Shown in pieces: positions 6,296 through 8,371 of a stretch of 8,371 nucleotides of DNA; position 1 is the first letter of the stretch; every line of letters starts with the position of its first letter. A program made the position numbers and the translations under genes. The notes under the pieces were generated by a model. That model was not told where the DNA came from. It saw only the letters and a program-made list of their open reading frames with translations, and did not search any database. This stretch comes from an uncultured Clostridia bacterium (GTDB lineage Bacteria > Bacillota > Clostridia > Oscillospirales > Acutalibacteraceae): NCBI GenBank assembly GCA_947165615.1, contig CAMVBD010000041.1, positions 1 to 8,371 of the forward strand, written 5' to 3'.

Positions 6296-8371
6296 CCAAG
6301 GCCAGAGACCTGCTTACAAACGTGCGGTCGCACTGGACGCAGCCGGCCGAGGGGCGCTATATGCCCTTCAGGGAGATATTTTCGCTGTCCTTCGGCGGCA
6401 TCGGCGTCCGGATGATCGTCTACTGCATCGGGCAGATGATCCTGTCCGCCAACAACGCGCTCATCGGCAACACCATCGGCATCCCGCCGAAAACGCTTTA
6501 CGTGCTGTATCTTCTCAGCGTCCTGTCCTCGTTCCCGCTCACCGGCCTTCGCGCCCGCATGATCGACAACGCCAGAAGCATGCGCGGCAAGTACCGGCCC
6601 TTCCTTCTGACCATGGGTGTGCCGACCGTTATCCTCGGCGCGCTGTTCACCTGGATGCCCTACGGCAAAATGGACCTGACCGGCAAATGCGTCACGGTGC
6701 TGGTCTTCAATATCGGCTTCCAGTTCTTCTACAATTTCTTCAACGACTCCTACGAGTCGCTCATAAACGTCCTGTCCCCGAACTCCATCGAGCGCTCGGA
6801 CGTTCTGTCTGTCCGCAGCGTCGTGGAAAACCTCTCGCCTTCGATCATCAACATCGTTTTTCCGCTGCTTGCAAAGGCCGTGACCGGGGAGGACACCCTG
6901 TTCGATCTGCGGATCTACCGCATCCTGTTCCCGCCGATGCTGCTGCTCGGCTTTGTCATCTCCCTGCCGGTCTATTTCGGCACCAAAGAAAAGATCGTGC
7001 GCGCAAAGTCCCACGTCGTCGGCGTCGACTTTTTTGACGCGCTTCGCGCCGTCGCCCGCAACAAGTACTTCTGGATCATTTCGCTCGCCGGGTGGCTCGG
7101 CTTTTTGGAGGGCGCCTTCAACGAGATCTTGCGCTGGATGTACAACTACCAGGGCGCCGCGACCGCCGGGCAGTACGCCGTCATCACCGCCATTGCCGGC
7201 AACGCCTCGTTCTGGCCGAACCTCGTCGCGCCGTTCCTCATCCGGCGGTACGGAAAAAAGAAGATCCTCATCGGCACCAATCTGCTCAACATCGCCTTCA
7301 TCGCCTGTATGCTGCCGGCGGTGCGTCTGACGGGCACGCCTTCCGCCATCTGGATTTTGCTGTTTATCACCTTTATCAACCAGTTCATCTCGTCCCTCGG
7401 ACATCTGCTGACGCCCAGCGTCAACGCCGACATCCGCGACTACCAGCAGTACGTCGGCGGCGAGCGCATCGACGGCATGTTCGCCGCGGTCGGGCTCATC
7501 GGCAGCCTCATCTCCATGGGCACGGGCTACGTCCTGCCCGCGATCTACGAGCGGGTCGGGCTCAACGAGACCGTGGCCGTCTCCCTCGGCTACAGCGCCG
7601 AAAACGTTTACGACGTCCTGTATGACCGCGGGTATTTCATCAGCATCTGTTCGGTCCTGATCGTGTCGTCCATCGTCGGCGCGGCGCTCAACGTCCTTCC
7701 GTATTTCTTCTACGACCTGTCCGAAGCGCGGCAGCGCGCCATGGTGCGGATCTTGCGTCTGCGCGCCGCCGCTGAGGATCATGCCGCCGGTACGGCGGAG
7801 GATGACGTCCTGGAGGCCGTCGAAACCGATCTCCGCGCGGCGGAAGAAGTCCTTACTTTTCCGGAGCCGACGGACGCCAAAGACAGACGCAAATGGGAGG
7901 ACCGCCATCGGGAGGCAGCCCTCGTTCTTGCGGAACTCCGCTTTTTTGAAAGCGAACCCGGACGCCGGGTCCTCATGCAAAGCAGCGCCATCCTGCAGGC
8001 GGGTCCCGCCGGATCTCTGTCCCTCTCCTATCCCACGAAAAGGGAAGTCCGCGCCATGCCGAACCGCACGCCCGAGGAGCGTGAAGCGCGGCAGTTCCTT
8101 TTGAAGCTCCTTTCCGACGTCGCGGCGGCAAAGCGCGCCGTCGGGCGCTATTACCCGGACGGGCTGACGCCGTTTGACGAGGACGCCCTGCATACGGCGT
8201 TTGAGGAGCGCGACCGGTTGGAGGTGCGCGTAAACGCCCTGCTGACCGCCTTAAAGACCGCCGATACCGAAGGAGACAAAACGGAAAAAGCCCGGCTGAA
8301 GGCCGAGCTTGCCGCCGTTCGTATAGAAAAAAGGAGCGCCGAGGCGGCGGTGTCCGCGCTTTCAAAGGTCT
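6289..8371 (+). CDS. GPH-family (MFS_2) glycoside transporter with long C-terminal extension, 3' open
   Basis: The frame from ATG 6289 stays open to the window end, giving 694 codons with no stop. About twelve hydrophobic segments lie between residues 28 and 475. The loop after the second helix reads ARMIDNARSMRGKYRPF, the GPH-type D-x(n)-R-G-KYRP signature, and GGERIDGMFAA near residue 392 also fits the family. GPH carriers import glycosides by cation symport, and the 7-nt overlap with the GH30 gene points to its substrate. GPH proteins are usually 450-500 residues. Here a hydrophilic, mostly helical tail of at least 210 residues follows the last membrane segment, rich in Glu, Arg, Lys and Ala, with repeated helix-turn blocks and a conspicuous GRYYPDGLTPFD. 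It shows no EIIA-like phosphorylation motif such as LacS carries. The tail is in the same frame, without an internal ribosome binding site or a change in composition. Its function is unknown and its end is not in the window. Confidence 0.88.
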   Translation, partial: MLTKARDLLTNVRSHWTQPAEGRYMPFREIFSLSFGGIGVRMIVYCIGQMILSANNALIGNTIGIPPKTLYVLYLLSVLSSFPLTGLRARMIDNARSMRGKYRPFLLTMGVPTVILGALFTWMPYGKMDLTGKCVTVLVFNIGFQFFYNFFNDSYESLINVLSPNSIERSDVLSVRSVVENLSPSIINIVFPLLAKAVTGEDTLFDLRIYRILFPPMLLLGFVISLPVYFGTKEKIVRAKSHVVGVDFFDALRAVARNKYFWIISLAGWLGFLEGAFNEILRWMYNYQGAATAGQYAVITAIAGNASFWPNLVAPFLIRRYGKKKILIGTNLLNIAFIACMLPAVRLTGTPSAIWILLFITFINQFISSLGHLLTPSVNADIRDYQQYVGGERIDGMFAAVGLIGSLISMGTGYVLPAIYERVGLNETVAVSLGYSAENVYDVLYDRGYFISICSVLIVSSIVGAALNVLPYFFYDLSEARQRAMVRILRLRAAAEDHAAGTAEDDVLEAVETDLRAAEEVLTFPEPTDAKDRRKWEDRHREAALVLAELRFFESEPGRRVLMQSSAILQAGPAGSLSLSYPTKREVRAMPNRTPEEREARQFLLKLLSDVAAAKRAVGRYYPDGLTPFDEDALHTAFEERDRLEVRVNALLTALKTADTEGDKTEKARLKAELAAVRIEKRSAEAAVSALSKV

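Noticed and set aside
6007..8193. 728-codon open frame on the - strand opposite the GH30 end and the transporter
   Set aside because: The + strand carries a continuous membrane transporter with family motifs. The antisense product is low-complexity Asp/Arg/His/Gly-rich and is the mirror of GC-rich codon usage, with no ribosome binding site or family pattern.
7726..8371. EIIA-like domain fused to the transporter as in LacS
   Set aside because: No His-containing phosphorylation motif or beta-rich EIIA pattern is visible. The tail is charged and helical.

Overview
The window looks like a piece of a GC-rich Firmicutes chromosome, most likely an uncultured gut-type clostridium (Oscillospiraceae/Ruminococcaceae-like). 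This is inferred from strong GGAGG-type ribosome binding sites, U-rich intrinsic terminators, consensus sigma-A promoters, the atpA-G-D-C order, and a GH30 enzyme paired with a GPH transporter. No rRNA or other taxonomic marker is present, so the assignment is tentative. All genes lie on the + strand and coding density is high.

Region 1 (1-3763) is the end of an F-type ATP synthase operon: the C-terminal half of atpA (alpha, open at the left edge), complete atpG (gamma), atpD (beta) and atpC (epsilon), closed by an intrinsic terminator near 3792-3828. Catalytic landmarks are intact, including the arginine finger in alpha and the P-loop, catalytic Glu and a DELSEED-like loop in beta. atpA and atpG overlap by 4 nt. 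The atpG-atpD gap (1579-1831) is unusual: it contains an exact 112-bp tandem duplication that includes the last codons and stop of atpG, and an element bounded by degenerate 7-bp repeats in inverted orientation that could fold as a cloverleaf. A solo array of the same 7-bp repeat lies in the atpD-atpC gap.

Region 2 (3870-4858) is a monocistronic unit. It has a near-consensus promoter, a gene for a membrane-anchored, probably extracytoplasmic protein of unknown function with an acidic Glu/Thr-rich tail, and a very clear intrinsic terminator.

Region 3 (4860-8371) is a sugar-utilisation operon with its own extended -10 promoter. A signal-peptide-less GH30-family glycosidase overlaps the start of a GPH/MFS-type glycoside transporter by 7 nt. 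The likely logic is import of a glycoside or oligosaccharide by the transporter and hydrolysis in the cytoplasm by the GH30 enzyme. The transporter runs off the right edge and carries a cytoplasmic C-terminal extension of more than 200 residues beyond the usual GPH fold. That extension and the heptad-repeat element are the least ordinary things in the window.

No RNA genes, CRISPR arrays, transposase genes or phage genes were seen. No gene-free stretch exceeds 300 bases.
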